DNA of 25,009 nt from JBBIND01 sp037444075 (lineage in GTDB: Bacteria > Acidobacteriota > Terriglobia > Bryobacterales > Bryobacteraceae), in assembly GCA_037444075.1 (NCBI GenBank), contig JBBIND010000063.1, positions 1 to 25,009 of the forward strand, given 5' to 3'. Below the pieces are notes generated by a model. It saw only the letters and a program-made list of their open reading frames with translations. It made no database searches and had not been told where the DNA came from. The translations under genes and the position numbers were made by a program. Shown here one piece after another: positions 1-8,061 of this stretch. The first letter of the stretch is position 1, and each line of letters opens with the position of its first letter.

Positions 1-394
1 GAAGCTGCGAAAACATGCTGCCTGCGGGAGTCACGGCTGATCCTCGCTTCTCGGTGAGTGGTTCTTGGAAGAAACCCATTCCAGGGTGCTGAGGATCGGC
101 CCGCCCAGGCGGCCGTCAGGCGGCGAGAATCGCCGGACCTGTCTTGGACAGCAGTGGTTAAAAACGGAAATTCAGGGCGAGGAGTTTCGCCGACGGGCAA
201 CCTGCATATAGCGTAAGTATCAGCTTGCGCGCCGGCAGCCCTGGACGGAGCCTTAAGCTACGCGGGGCGTATACGTTGGCTTGCGCGGACAGGCGGAACT
301 GCCTGTCCCCCGCGAAATCGACGAACTGGTGATATGCTGTCACTGACCTGCGGCCCACTCCTCGCAAGGGGTTGCCGGTGAAAGGAATCCAAGC
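1..394. other. Intergenic region, no supported gene
   Basis: No convincing coding region is seen. One plus-strand frame is open from the window edge to a TGA near position 92 and could be the last residues of a protein beginning outside the window, but it is too short to identify. A perfect hairpin lies at 287-308 (listed separately). A purine-rich AAAGGA at about 381-386 is the ribosome-binding site of the next gene. Confidence 0.5.
287..308. repeat. Perfect 8-bp inverted repeat (hairpin)
   Basis: GGACAGGC (287-294) and GCCTGTCC (301-308) flank a 6-nt loop. No T-run follows on either strand, so it is not a typical intrinsic terminator. It may be a REP-like dispersed palindrome, but only one copy is seen here. 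Confidence 0.45.
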
Positions 395-868
395 ATGCCA
401 AAAACCTTCAAGTCTTTTCTTATTCTGCTGGCCATCCTCGCTGTGGGGACCCTGCCGCTGTTGGCGAAGCCGAATTTCCAGGGAGACTGGAAACTGAACT
501 CAGCCAAGAGCGATTTCGGACAGTTTCCACCGCCGTCTTCCATGACGCAAAAAGTCGCGCATGATGAACCGGCGCTTAAAGTCGCGGTGAACATGTCGAC
601 CTCCAACGGTGATTTCGAGTGGGAGTCAAGCTACACCACTGACGGCAAGGAATGCGTCAATCAAATGGGCCCCAGCCAGTCCAAGAGCGTTCTGAAGTGG
701 GACGGCGACACCCTGGTGATAGACACCAAAGCTCAGTTTGGCGGCAACGACGTTACGATTCTGGACAAGTGGAGCCTCTCGGGGGATTCCAAGGTCCTCA
801 CCGTAGAGCGCCAGTGGAGCAGCAGCCGGGGCGAAATGCAGCAGAAGCTGGTGTTCGAAAAGCAGTAG
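395..868 (+). CDS. Small secreted protein of unknown function
   Basis: A 157-residue protein with an N-terminal signal peptide: a Lys-containing start, a hydrophobic stretch over about residues 6-22, and likely cleavage after LLAK or nearby. The mature part opens with 'NFQGDWKLN' and alternates short polar and hydrophobic segments ending 'KLVFEKQ', consistent with a small all-beta (lipocalin-like) barrel or sandwich. This resembles secreted hypothetical proteins common in Acidobacteriota. An AAAGGA ribosome-binding site sits about 8 nt before the ATG, supporting this start. It appears to be a single-gene unit, with the next gene over 500 bp away. The fold is inferred from pattern only and no function can be assigned. 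Confidence 0.8.
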   Translation: MPKTFKSFLILLAILAVGTLPLLAKPNFQGDWKLNSAKSDFGQFPPPSSMTQKVAHDEPALKVAVNMSTSNGDFEWESSYTTDGKECVNQMGPSQSKSVLKWDGDTLVIDTKAQFGGNDVTILDKWSLSGDSKVLTVERQWSSSRGEMQQKLVFEKQ

Positions 869-1380
869 AAGAAGCAGGCGTGGGCTGCGGCTCAACCGAG
901 TGACCACGCCGGCCTCAGACGGGCGATCAGTTCCATGGCCGGCAGTGGGTGCAAGGACGCCTCAGGGCGAGGCGTACGCCTGAACACGCACGGCGGCGGC
1001 CAGCCATGACAGCCCGCGGGGATGTCCATTGGCGGCTGACACCTGCCCACTCGCGGACCGCAACCTGTTGATTCGGCAAGCGGGGAACGCTTCAGTGGAG
1101 ACTGCGGTGGCAGCCATCCCGAGGCCGCTGCCATATCGAGAGGCTCTGGTTTATCGTTCTCGACTAAGCGCAGGGACCGTTTCTGCAAGCTGATAGCGTA
1201 ACTAGGGAGGGTAATTCTCCGTCCCAGCATTTTAGGGTTTCATTCAACCGGCCGGACGTGGGCCCAGGGGCGCCGTGGGAGAGAGTGGTTTCCTTCACAC
1301 GGGCATCTCCAGGGAGGACATTTGCGCCCCATGCGCCGACCGGGTGGTAGAACCAGTTAAAAACCGGGGGGTGAATTCGA
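869..1380. other. Intergenic region, no supported gene
   Basis: This stretch of about 510 bp was read on both strands. The open frames here are short, have no ribosome-binding site and do not resemble known proteins. A perfect 10-bp palindrome, GGCGTACGCC, occurs near 970-980. The last bases before 1381 carry a GGGGGGTGA run that serves as the ribosome-binding site of the next gene. No promoter could be assigned with confidence. Confidence 0.5.
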
Positions 1381-2742
1381 ATGAAGAGATTGAGTGGAAG
1401 ACTGGCGCTGTGCCTGGGCGGGTTGCTGTGGGCATCCTGCCTGGTGGGAGCGGACACGGACTGGCCGAGGTGGCGCGGTCCCAGCGACACCGGGATGGCC
1501 ACAGGCGATGCGCCTGTGAAGTGGACCGAAACGGAAAACGTCAAATGGAAGACGGAGATACCCGGCAAGGGGCACTCCTCGCCCGTGATCTACGGGAACC
1601 GTATCTTCCTGACCACTGCCGTCCCGACAGGCAAGCCTCCCGAGGCGCCGCCGCCGAGCGCCCAACCGCCTGACCCGCCGCCTGCGCAGGAGGGTCGCGG
1701 GCGCGGCCGCCCCGGCGGGGGCGGAGGGCCGCAAGCCGAGCACAGGTTCGTTCTCCTCGCTTTGGACAGGAGTACCGGGAAGATGTTGTGGGAACGCACG
1801 GCCAAAGTGGCCACACCCCATGAGGGCTATCACCAGCGTTACGGCAGCTTCGCCTCCAATTCGCCGGTGACCGACGGCAAGCACGTCATCGCTTTCTTCG
1901 GTTCACGCGGCGTCTACTGCTATGACATGGACGGTAAACTCATCTGGGAGAAGGACTTCGGCGTGCAAATGCGCATGATCATGTCCTTCGGCGAGGGCGC
2001 CGCGCCCGTGCTCCATGAGAACACGTTGCTGTTGAAGTTCGACCACGAAGGCGACTCCTTCTTCGTGGCTCTGGACAAGGGCACCGGCAAGGAGCTTTGG
2101 CGTCACGCGCGGGACGAGTCCAGTTCCTGGTCCGCTCCTTTGGTGATCACGCACGAGGGCCGCAAGCAGGTCATCGTGAGCGCCACCAACAAAGTACGCA
2201 GCTATGACTTCAAGAGCGGCGAGATTATCTGGGAGGCTGGCGGACTCGGGCGCAACGTCATTCCCAACCCCGTGCACATCGGTGACATGGTCCTGGTGAT
2301 GAGCGGTTTCAGGGATCCGAACCTCATGGGCATCAAACTGGGACGTACGGGGGACCTCACCGGGACGGACGCCATCGTCTGGACCAACCAGAAAGGCAAC
2401 TCCTACACGCCGTCTCCGGTCCTGCACGACGGCAAGTACTACTTCCTCACGGACCAAGGCATGATCAGTTGCTTCGACGCCAAAACAGGCAAACCCTACT
2501 ACCAGCAACAGCGCCTGCCCAAGCCTTACAACTTCAAGGCTTCGCCGGTGGGCGCAGCCGGCAAGCTCTACCTGGCCAGTGAAAACGAAGACGTGATCGT
2601 CCTGCGGATGGGGGAGGAGTTCGAGGTCCTCTCCGTCAACACCATGAAGGATGAGTTCTTCGTCGCCTCACCCGCCATCGCGGGAGGCGAGATCTTCCTG
2701 CGGGGCAAGAATACGCTTTACTGCATACGGGGGGCGAACTGA
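1381..2742 (+). CDS. Secreted PQQ-like beta-propeller repeat protein (BamB-like fold)
   Basis: A 453-residue protein with a signal peptide (hydrophobic residues about 5-25). The mature part starts 'DWPRWRGPSDTG', the hallmark opening of the secreted PQQ-like propeller proteins of Acidobacteriota and Planctomycetes. Repeated blades end in patterns such as 'ALDRSTGKMLWE', 'YDMDGKLIWEK', 'ALDKGTGKELWR' and 'YDFKSGEIIWEA', the W-docking motif of PQQ/quinoprotein-like repeats. There is no sign of a cytochrome domain or a full alcohol-dehydrogenase active site, so an enzymatic role is unproven; a periplasmic binding or scaffold role is equally possible. A Pro/Gly/Arg-rich low-complexity insert (residues about 80-118) interrupts the first blades. 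A purine-rich run just upstream supports the ATG. The gene is followed by a probable terminator at 2792-2810. Confidence 0.88.
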   Translation: MKRLSGRLALCLGGLLWASCLVGADTDWPRWRGPSDTGMATGDAPVKWTETENVKWKTEIPGKGHSSPVIYGNRIFLTTAVPTGKPPEAPPPSAQPPDPPPAQEGRGRGRPGGGGGPQAEHRFVLLALDRSTGKMLWERTAKVATPHEGYHQRYGSFASNSPVTDGKHVIAFFGSRGVYCYDMDGKLIWEKDFGVQMRMIMSFGEGAAPVLHENTLLLKFDHEGDSFFVALDKGTGKELWRHARDESSSWSAPLVITHEGRKQVIVSATNKVRSYDFKSGEIIWEAGGLGRNVIPNPVHIGDMVLVMSGFRDPNLMGIKLGRTGDLTGTDAIVWTNQKGNSYTPSPVLHDGKYYFLTDQGMISCFDAKTGKPYYQQQRLPKPYNFKASPVGAAGKLYLASENEDVIVLRMGEEFEVLSVNTMKDEFFVASPAIAGGEIFLRGKNTLYCIRGAN

Positions 2743-2791
2743 AGGGTTCCTGGTACAAAAGGGGGAGGCGCCGGCTGGCTCGTCTTGGGAT

Positions 2792-2810
2792 CGGGGCTGC
2801 CCCCGTTTTT
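2792..2810 (+). terminator. Probable Rho-independent terminator
   Basis: CGGGG (2792-2796), a 4-nt loop and CCCCG (2801-2805) are followed directly by five Ts (2806-2810). It lies 50 bp after the stop of the PQQ-propeller gene and before the antisense tRNA-Sec gene. The stem is short but GC-rich. Confidence 0.5.
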
Positions 2811-2834
2811 GGCGTAGAGCCCGTGCTGCGGAGG

Positions 2835-2928
2835 TGGCGGAAGCTAGTGGGAGTCGAACCCACCGGGGACGCGAACGCCCCACGCTGGTTTTGAAGACCA
2901 GGCCCGGCACCGGCCGAGATTAGCTTCC
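2835..2928 (-). tRNA. selC: tRNA-Sec (UCA anticodon), CCA encoded
   Basis: Read on the minus strand, the gene has a perfect 8-bp acceptor stem (GGAAGCTA with TAGCTTCC), a 6-bp D stem with a 4-nt loop, a 5-bp anticodon stem CTGGT/ACCAG with loop CTTCAAA, a long variable arm capped by TTCG, and a 5-bp T stem GTGGG/CCCAC with loop TTCGACT. The anticodon is TCA (plus-strand 2892-2894), which reads UGA. The 8+5 acceptor/T stack, 6-bp D stem and long variable arm are the diagnostic architecture of bacterial tRNA-Sec and separate it from tRNA-Ser. The discriminator is G and CCA is encoded (2835-2837). The body from 2839 to 2928 is 90 nt. It implies selenocysteine incorporation in this organism (SelA, SelB and SelD encoded elsewhere). 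No selenoprotein gene is evident in the window. Confidence 0.95.
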
Positions 2929-2934
2929 ACGGCG

Positions 2935-2943
2935 ATTGTAGCA
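2935..2943 (-). promoter_or_regulatory. Extended -10 promoter of tRNA-Sec
   Basis: On the minus strand the sequence TGCTACAAT (extended TGn plus TACAAT) ends 6 nt before the mature 5' end of the tRNA at 2928, so transcription would start at or very near the first base of the tRNA. No good -35 is seen, as is common for extended -10 promoters. Confidence 0.5.
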
Positions 2944-3140
2944 CCCGCCCAGCCGGGCGTTTCGGATAATAGTCGTCAAGCCGGCTGGCAAACGATTCGC
3001 TGTAATCCACGCCGTGGGCCTTGGCGTCCAGGATATGTAACCTTCGGCCGCAGCCGGGTTCTTGTGTCTAGGGGGCGTTAATGGAACTCGCCCCCGGGTT
3101 CGATAAACTGGAAGTTCAGTCTGCTGAGGTAATCGTTTCT

Positions 3141-5537
3141 ATGGTTCTTTGCCCGGCCAAAAGGGGGATGCTGGTTGCGTTGTTGGCGCTGGTGCTCAGC
3201 GCGCAAGCCGAGGTAATTCCAGGGCTTTTCATCGTCGAGTTGGAGACGGAGCCGGCTGCGGAGATCGTGGCAAAAACAGGCAGGCGCGAGGCGAGCGCTC
3301 GACGCCTGGCGGCCATCCGCGAAGAGCAGGGACGCGTGCGGGCATCGTTGGAACGCTCCGGACGGAGAGTGATCAACTCCGTCGAGACCGTGTTCAACGG
3401 TCTCGTGGTGGAGGCGCCGGCCGCCACCGCCGCTGAACTGGCTGCCACGCCGGGAGTCCGGCGTGTGTATCCGGTGCAGGAAGTGAAGCTCGAACTCGAC
3501 CACGCCATCGCCTTGCATCGGATCCCCGAGGGCTGGCTTGCCGCCGGAGGCATGGACCGGGCGGGCCAAGGCGTCAAGATCGCCATTCTGGATACGGGCA
3601 TTGACCAGCATCACGTGGCCTTCCAGGATCCTTCTCTACACACCCCTGAAGGTTTTCCACGCGCCAACCAGAGCGCCGACCTGAGTTCTGCCAACACGAA
3701 GGTCATTGTGGTCCGCAATTACGAGCACCTGCTCGGGCGCCAGGAAGGCGCCACGCCCCGCGACGTCAACGGGCATGGTACGGGCGTGGCCATGGCAGCC
3801 GCCGGCGTGCCCCATCACAGCCCGTTCGGAGAGGTAATGGGCGCCGCGCCCAAGGCCTATCTGGGCAACTACAAGGTATTTTCCGGCGCGGCCAGCAGCA
3901 CCACGCGCTCGGACATCATTTTGAGGGCCATCGATGACGCCGTGTCGGACGGCATGGACGTCATCAACCTGAGCTTGGGCGTTTCCCCCGTCCGCCACCC
4001 GTCTCAGGACGCCCTCGTACAGGCCGTGGAGAGGGCCGCCGCCGCCGGCGTCATTGTTGTCAAGTCGGCTGGGAACCGGGGGCCGGACCGCAACTCGCTC
4101 TCCTCCCCGGGCTCAACTCCGGCTGTGATCTCCGTGGGCGCTTCATGGAACTCGCGCATCCTGGCGGCGTCGGCGACCGTGGGAGAGGCTCCGCCGATGC
4201 AGGCGATAGCGGGCAGTGGACCCAAGCCGGCCGAGCCTTTGGTGGCCGCGCTGTTCGATGTCAGCCGCCTCGATCGCGACGGTCTGGCATGTGCCGCCTT
4301 TCCGGCGGAGAGCCTGCGGGGATATTTCGCCTTCATCCTGCGGGGTGAATGTACGTTTGAAACGAAGCTCCTTAACGCGGAACGGGCAGGCGCTGTAGCC
4401 GCCCTCGTGTATACGGACGAGGCTCGCCCGGAAGCGGTCGTCATGGCTGCCGTAAGCGCGCAACTGCCCGGCCTGATGCTCAGCCATCAGGACGGTCTCA
4501 AGGTGAAGAACCAGTTGAGAGAAGAACCAGAGACCGTCGCCATACTGAGATTCGAAGGGGCGCCCTTCCCGGTGGACCCTTTCCGTGTCGCTTCACTGTC
4601 GAGCCGTGGACCCGACGAGGTGGAACTCATCAAGCCTGACCTGTTGGCCGTGGGTGTGGAAGTTTATACGGCCACGCAGCAGGCCGAGCCGCTAGGCGAG
4701 CTTTATAACGCCAGAGGCTACATGGTTGTCGACGGCACCAGTTTTTCCGCGCCCCTCGTCAGCGGCGCGGCCGCCGTGCTGAAGGCGGCCCGGCCGGGGT
4801 TGAAGCTGGAGCACTACCGGTCGCTTCTCATCAACAATACCTCCACTCTCGGGCCCGACACCGAAGGGGCGGTGCAGTTGGCCGGGGCCGGAAGACTCAA
4901 TTTGCAGTCCGCCTTGACCAGCACCGTCGCGGCCGTTCCCACATCGCTCAGCTTCGGCAGCGGCGGCGCGGCCATCGACGCCACCCGCCGATTCAAACTT
5001 GCCAACCTGGGCTCTGAGGCGGACACCTTCAGTCTTACTGTCCAGCCCCGCGCCCCGGGAACTGCCCCCACCATTTCCGCCACCGGCATCTGGTTGGAAC
5101 CCAATGCAGAGGAGGCGGTGGCGCTCGAATGGCGTGCTAACGCTCTCGAGCCCGGCGAGTATGACGGATTCATCCTCATTCGAAGCGCGCGCACCGGCGT
5201 CAGCACGCGAATTCCTTACTGGTACGCCGTGGCCTCTAACGAGGTTCGCAACATCACCATAGTCAATAGCCCCACCACTGGGTTGCCGGGCGCCACCGTC
5301 ACCGCGTATTTCAAGATGACGGATCCATCCGGCGTGGTTGTAGGCACGGCGCAGCCGCAGGTGACGGTCGCCTCGGGCGGCGGCTCCGTGGTGAGCGTGC
5401 GTAGCGTGGATGACGAGTTCCCCGGCGTCACGAGCGCCCGGCTGCGTCTGGGTCCGGCAGCCGGCAGCAACGTCTTCCGCATCCAGGTGGGCGAGCTGCG
5501 CAGAGACGTCACGATTCGCGGCACGACCAGCCCCTGA
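3141..5537 (+). CDS. Secreted subtilisin-family serine protease (S8) with PA domain
   Basis: This start gives 798 residues. An ATG at 3081 would add 20 residues, but the signal peptide ('MLVALLALVLSAQA') fits directly after the ATG at 3141, which has a GAGGT ribosome-binding site 10 nt upstream. Numbering from 3081: signal peptide about 21-43, inhibitor-I9-like prodomain about 45-140, then the catalytic domain with Asp171 (AILDTGID), His232 (NGHGTGV), oxyanion Asn332 (SAGNRG) and Ser554 (DGTSFSAP). The triad is intact. A PA (protease-associated) insert at about 385-490 separates the Asn and Ser regions, as in Vpr- and C5a-peptidase-type subtilases. Residues about 610-818 form beta-sandwich-type domains, the last resembling Ig-like domains of Acidobacteriota surface proteins. 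It is probably exported for extracellular proteolysis. The gene lies alone between two antisense tRNA genes. Confidence 0.93.
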   Translation: MVLCPAKRGMLVALLALVLSAQAEVIPGLFIVELETEPAAEIVAKTGRREASARRLAAIREEQGRVRASLERSGRRVINSVETVFNGLVVEAPAATAAELAATPGVRRVYPVQEVKLELDHAIALHRIPEGWLAAGGMDRAGQGVKIAILDTGIDQHHVAFQDPSLHTPEGFPRANQSADLSSANTKVIVVRNYEHLLGRQEGATPRDVNGHGTGVAMAAAGVPHHSPFGEVMGAAPKAYLGNYKVFSGAASSTTRSDIILRAIDDAVSDGMDVINLSLGVSPVRHPSQDALVQAVERAAAAGVIVVKSAGNRGPDRNSLSSPGSTPAVISVGASWNSRILAASATVGEAPPMQAIAGSGPKPAEPLVAALFDVSRLDRDGLACAAFPAESLRGYFAFILRGECTFETKLLNAERAGAVAALVYTDEARPEAVVMAAVSAQLPGLMLSHQDGLKVKNQLREEPETVAILRFEGAPFPVDPFRVASLSSRGPDEVELIKPDLLAVGVEVYTATQQAEPLGELYNARGYMVVDGTSFSAPLVSGAAAVLKAARPGLKLEHYRSLLINNTSTLGPDTEGAVQLAGAGRLNLQSALTSTVAAVPTSLSFGSGGAAIDATRRFKLANLGSEADTFSLTVQPRAPGTAPTISATGIWLEPNAEEAVALEWRANALEPGEYDGFILIRSARTGVSTRIPYWYAVASNEVRNITIVNSPTTGLPGATVTAYFKMTDPSGVVVGTAQPQVTVASGGGSVVSVRSVDDEFPGVTSARLRLGPAAGSNVFRIQVGELRRDVTIRGTTSP

Positions 5538-5665
5538 GGGGAGACCCTTCCAGTCCGTACTGTTACTGGTGCGGCTGAGGCTAACGAACGGCGGGACTCC
5601 AAAGTCTCTCGCGAAGTCACCATTGCCCCGATGAAAATGGCTTCCGGTTGAAGGGTTTAGGAGGC

Positions 5666-5740
<75 letters not shown>

Positions 5741-5757
5741 CGTGGCCTGCTTCTACG

Positions 5758-5787
5758 AACATAGCGTGCTCTCCGCGCTGAAGTCAA
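5758..5787 (-). promoter_or_regulatory. Sigma70-like promoter of tRNA-Cys
   Basis: On the minus strand, TTGACT (-35, 5782-5787) and TATGTT (-10, 5758-5763) are separated by 18 bp. The -10 ends 17 nt before the tRNA 5' end, leaving a short leader to be trimmed by RNase P. Confidence 0.65.
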
Positions 5788-5938
5788 TCAATCCGGGCGG
5801 CGCGGATTGCGCCCCTCGGAAGCCTCGCGCCCTGCTGCCTGCGCACACCGCGAAGCCAACCGCGATGCCGCGCGCAGAGTTCGCCGCGCGGGTTTGACAT
5901 GGGTTTGGCAAACTCTCGGCTGGCGGACAGGGGCGCGC

Positions 5939-5944
5939 TATAAT
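5939..5944 (+). promoter_or_regulatory. Consensus -10 box (TATAAT) close to the start codon
   Basis: A perfect TATAAT ends 12 nt before the GTG chosen as the start of the TPR gene. Transcription would begin around 5951, only about 6 nt before the GTG, so the mRNA would be almost leaderless. No good -35 is found at 16-18 bp. Confidence 0.45.
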
Positions 5945-5956
5945 GGGGCCACCACC

Positions 5957-6811
5957 GTGCGCAAGGCACTGTATTGGCTCCTGTTATGTATCCCGGCCGG
6001 ACTGGGAGGCGCGTTCCAATCGGAGCAGGCTGAATCCCTGTTCCGTAGCGCCGACTACACCGCCGCCCGCAAGATCCTGCTCGCTCAATCTTCCCTGAAT
6101 GCTCCTGGCTCGGCATTGCTCGGCAAGGTCCACTACATGCTGGGGGAGTACAAGGAAGCCTCCGAAGCGCTGGAAAGAGCCGTCGAGGCGCAGCCTGGCA
6201 GCTCGGATTACCGCCACTGGCTCGGCAAGGCGTTCGGCCGGCGCGCGGAGACCTCGAGCTTTCTCACCGCGCCGGGTTTCGCGAACAAATGCCGGCAGAA
6301 CTTTGAGAAGGCTCTCGAACTGGACCCCAAGAACCTGTCCGCCGCCAACGACCTGCTCGAGTATTACCTGAATGCTCCGGCTTTGTTCGGCGGGGGGCTC
6401 GACAAGGCCGAAGCTCTTGCCCGGAAGATCCTGCCGCTCGACGAAGCCGAGTATCACTACGCGTTGGCGCAACTGGCCAGGAAGAGGAAACAGACGGCTG
6501 AAGTGGAGCAGCATCTGCGCCGCGCCCTGGCTCTGTCACCGAACCGCCTGGGACGCTATCTCGACCTGGCTCGGTTTCTTGCGCAGCAGAAACGCTTCGA
6601 GGAAAGCGACGCGCTATTCGCGAAAGCGGCCGAAATGGCTCCCGGCGCGCACCGGCTCATGTACGCTCAGGCGGCTGCCTGGATCGAGGGCGGGCGAAAC
6701 CGGGAGCAGGCGCGCAACTTGCTTAATCGCTACCTGGCCGCGCCGCTGACGCCCGACGATCCTCCCCGCCAACAGGCCGAGCGCCTGTTGCGCCAGTTGG
6801 ACGACAAGTAG
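5957..6811 (+). CDS. Exported TPR-repeat protein
   Basis: A 284-residue protein from the GTG at 5957. That start is chosen because a signal peptide begins there ('VRKALYWLLLCIPAGLGGAF') and a perfect TATAAT lies just upstream. The same frame stays open back to an ATG at 5807, but the extra 50 residues are Arg/Ala-rich and unlike an N-terminus. The mature protein is a series of helical TPR-like pairs, for example 'AESLFRSADYTAARKIL', 'GEYKEASEALERAVEAQPGS', 'NFEKALELDPKN' and 'VEQHLRRALALSPN'. A periplasmic scaffold or protein-interaction role is likely. The stop lies 5 bp before the permease gene, so the two are co-transcribed and the TPR protein may assist the exporter. No enzymatic motif is seen. 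Confidence 0.82.
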   Translation: MRKALYWLLLCIPAGLGGAFQSEQAESLFRSADYTAARKILLAQSSLNAPGSALLGKVHYMLGEYKEASEALERAVEAQPGSSDYRHWLGKAFGRRAETSSFLTAPGFANKCRQNFEKALELDPKNLSAANDLLEYYLNAPALFGGGLDKAEALARKILPLDEAEYHYALAQLARKRKQTAEVEQHLRRALALSPNRLGRYLDLARFLAQQKRFEESDALFAKAAEMAPGAHRLMYAQAAAWIEGGRNREQARNLLNRYLAAPLTPDDPPRQQAERLLRQLDDK

Positions 6812-6816
6812 ACGCC

Positions 6817-8022
6817 ATGCGGTTCGCCGAAGCTCTCCGCTTCAGCGTCCACGCACTGCGCGCCAACCGCGTCCGCACGCTGCTCACCGCTCTGGGCCTG
6901 GTGATTGGCAACGCCAGCGTGATTCTGGTGGTTACGATCTCCTTGACGAGCCGGGACTACGTGCTGGAGCAGATACGCGGCATCGGCTCCAACATGATCT
7001 ACGCTTACTACGAAGCCGGCAGCAAGGCGGGCGCCAACGTGGAGGCGGACTTCATCAAGATGGCGGACGTCGAGGAGGTGCGCCGGTTGTTGGGTCCGCG
7101 CATCGTGGCGGCCACCGGCGTGATGACGCACTACGACCGCATGCTCATTGAGGGGCGCGAAGAAGACGTCGCTGTCATCGGCTCTGACGACCACTACGCG
7201 CCGGTGCGCAACCTGGTGCTTCTGGCCGGCCGTTTTCTGGACCCGAGCGACGTGGCGCTACGCCAGAAGGTGGCCCTGCTGACAGAGCGGCTGGCCGAAC
7301 GGCTCTACGGCTCGCAGACGGCGGCCGTCGGGCGCGTCATCAAGGTTCACGGCCTGCAATTCACCGTCATCGGCACGTTTAAGGAGAAGACCGAGAGCTT
7401 CGGCCTCTCCGAACTCGCGCGCGAAACCGTGCTGATTCCGATCACCGTGATTCGCTACTTCACGCCCGTCGAGCGAGTGGACCCGATGTACGTTCAGGCG
7501 CGCTCCGCCGAGGAGGTGGTTCCGCTTACCGGGATGGTGAGGACCATCATAGAGAGCCGCCACCGGCCGGGGGCCAGCTACCGCGTCGAGAATCTCACCG
7601 CCATCCTCGAAGCAGCCGGCAATATCGCTCTGATTCTGACGCTGGTGCTTGTTCTGGTGAGCGCGATTGCTCTGATCATCTCCGGCATCGGCATCATGAA
7701 CATCATGCTGGTGACCGTCACCGAGAGGACACGCGAAATCGGGCTCCGCATGGCCACCGGCGCTTCGCGCCGCGAGATCATGCAGCAGTTTCTGCTGGAA
7801 GCCGTGCTGATCAGCCTTAGCGGAGGACTGGTAGGCATCCTGGTTGGCCTGGCCGTGCCGTTGAGCGTGCGCTGGCTCGTGCAGTCCATTGACGTGCCCA
7901 TTTCCCCGCTTTCCGTGATCGTGGCCTTTGGCGTCAGCTTCCTGGTGGGCCTCGTCTTTGGACTACTTCCGGCCAACCGGGCGGCGCGCCTGAACCCGGC
8001 CGTGGCCTTGCGCTATGAATAA
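6817..8022 (+). CDS. MacB/FtsX-type ABC transporter permease (no ATPase domain)
   Basis: A 401-residue inner-membrane protein. An N-terminal transmembrane helix (about residues 20-45, 'TLLTALGLVIGNASVILVVTI') is followed by a MacB-like periplasmic core domain (about 46-265). The C-terminal FtsX module has three membrane helices (about 272-300, 325-352, 365-392) and the signature 'GIGIMNIMLVTVTERTREIGLR'. It is the length of permease-only members; MacB itself is about 650 residues with a fused ATPase, and no Walker A or ABC signature is present here. MacB-type proteins work as mechanotransmission machines moving substrates or lipoproteins across the periplasm with an adaptor and TolC. A TolC-type gene follows 39 bp downstream, but no ATPase or MacA-like adaptor gene is in the window, so those subunits must be encoded elsewhere. 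The substrate is unknown. Confidence 0.92.
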   Translation: MRFAEALRFSVHALRANRVRTLLTALGLVIGNASVILVVTISLTSRDYVLEQIRGIGSNMIYAYYEAGSKAGANVEADFIKMADVEEVRRLLGPRIVAATGVMTHYDRMLIEGREEDVAVIGSDDHYAPVRNLVLLAGRFLDPSDVALRQKVALLTERLAERLYGSQTAAVGRVIKVHGLQFTVIGTFKEKTESFGLSELARETVLIPITVIRYFTPVERVDPMYVQARSAEEVVPLTGMVRTIIESRHRPGASYRVENLTAILEAAGNIALILTLVLVLVSAIALIISGIGIMNIMLVTVTERTREIGLRMATGASRREIMQQFLLEAVLISLSGGLVGILVGLAVPLSVRWLVQSIDVPISPLSVIVAFGVSFLVGLVFGLLPANRAARLNPAVALRYE

Positions 8023-8061
8023 CCGCGGCGCCTTTGTTCCGCCATTCAAGGAGTCGTTTCG

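Noticed and set aside
3081..3140. Upstream ATG as the start of the subtilase gene
   Set aside because: It would place 20 charged residues ahead of the signal peptide. The ATG at 3141 has its own ribosome-binding site and begins a normal signal peptide.
5894..5944. TTGACA at 5894-5899 as the -35 partner of the TATAAT at 5939-5944
   Set aside because: The gap is 39 bp, far from the 16-18 bp needed for a sigma70 promoter. Only the -10 box is kept.
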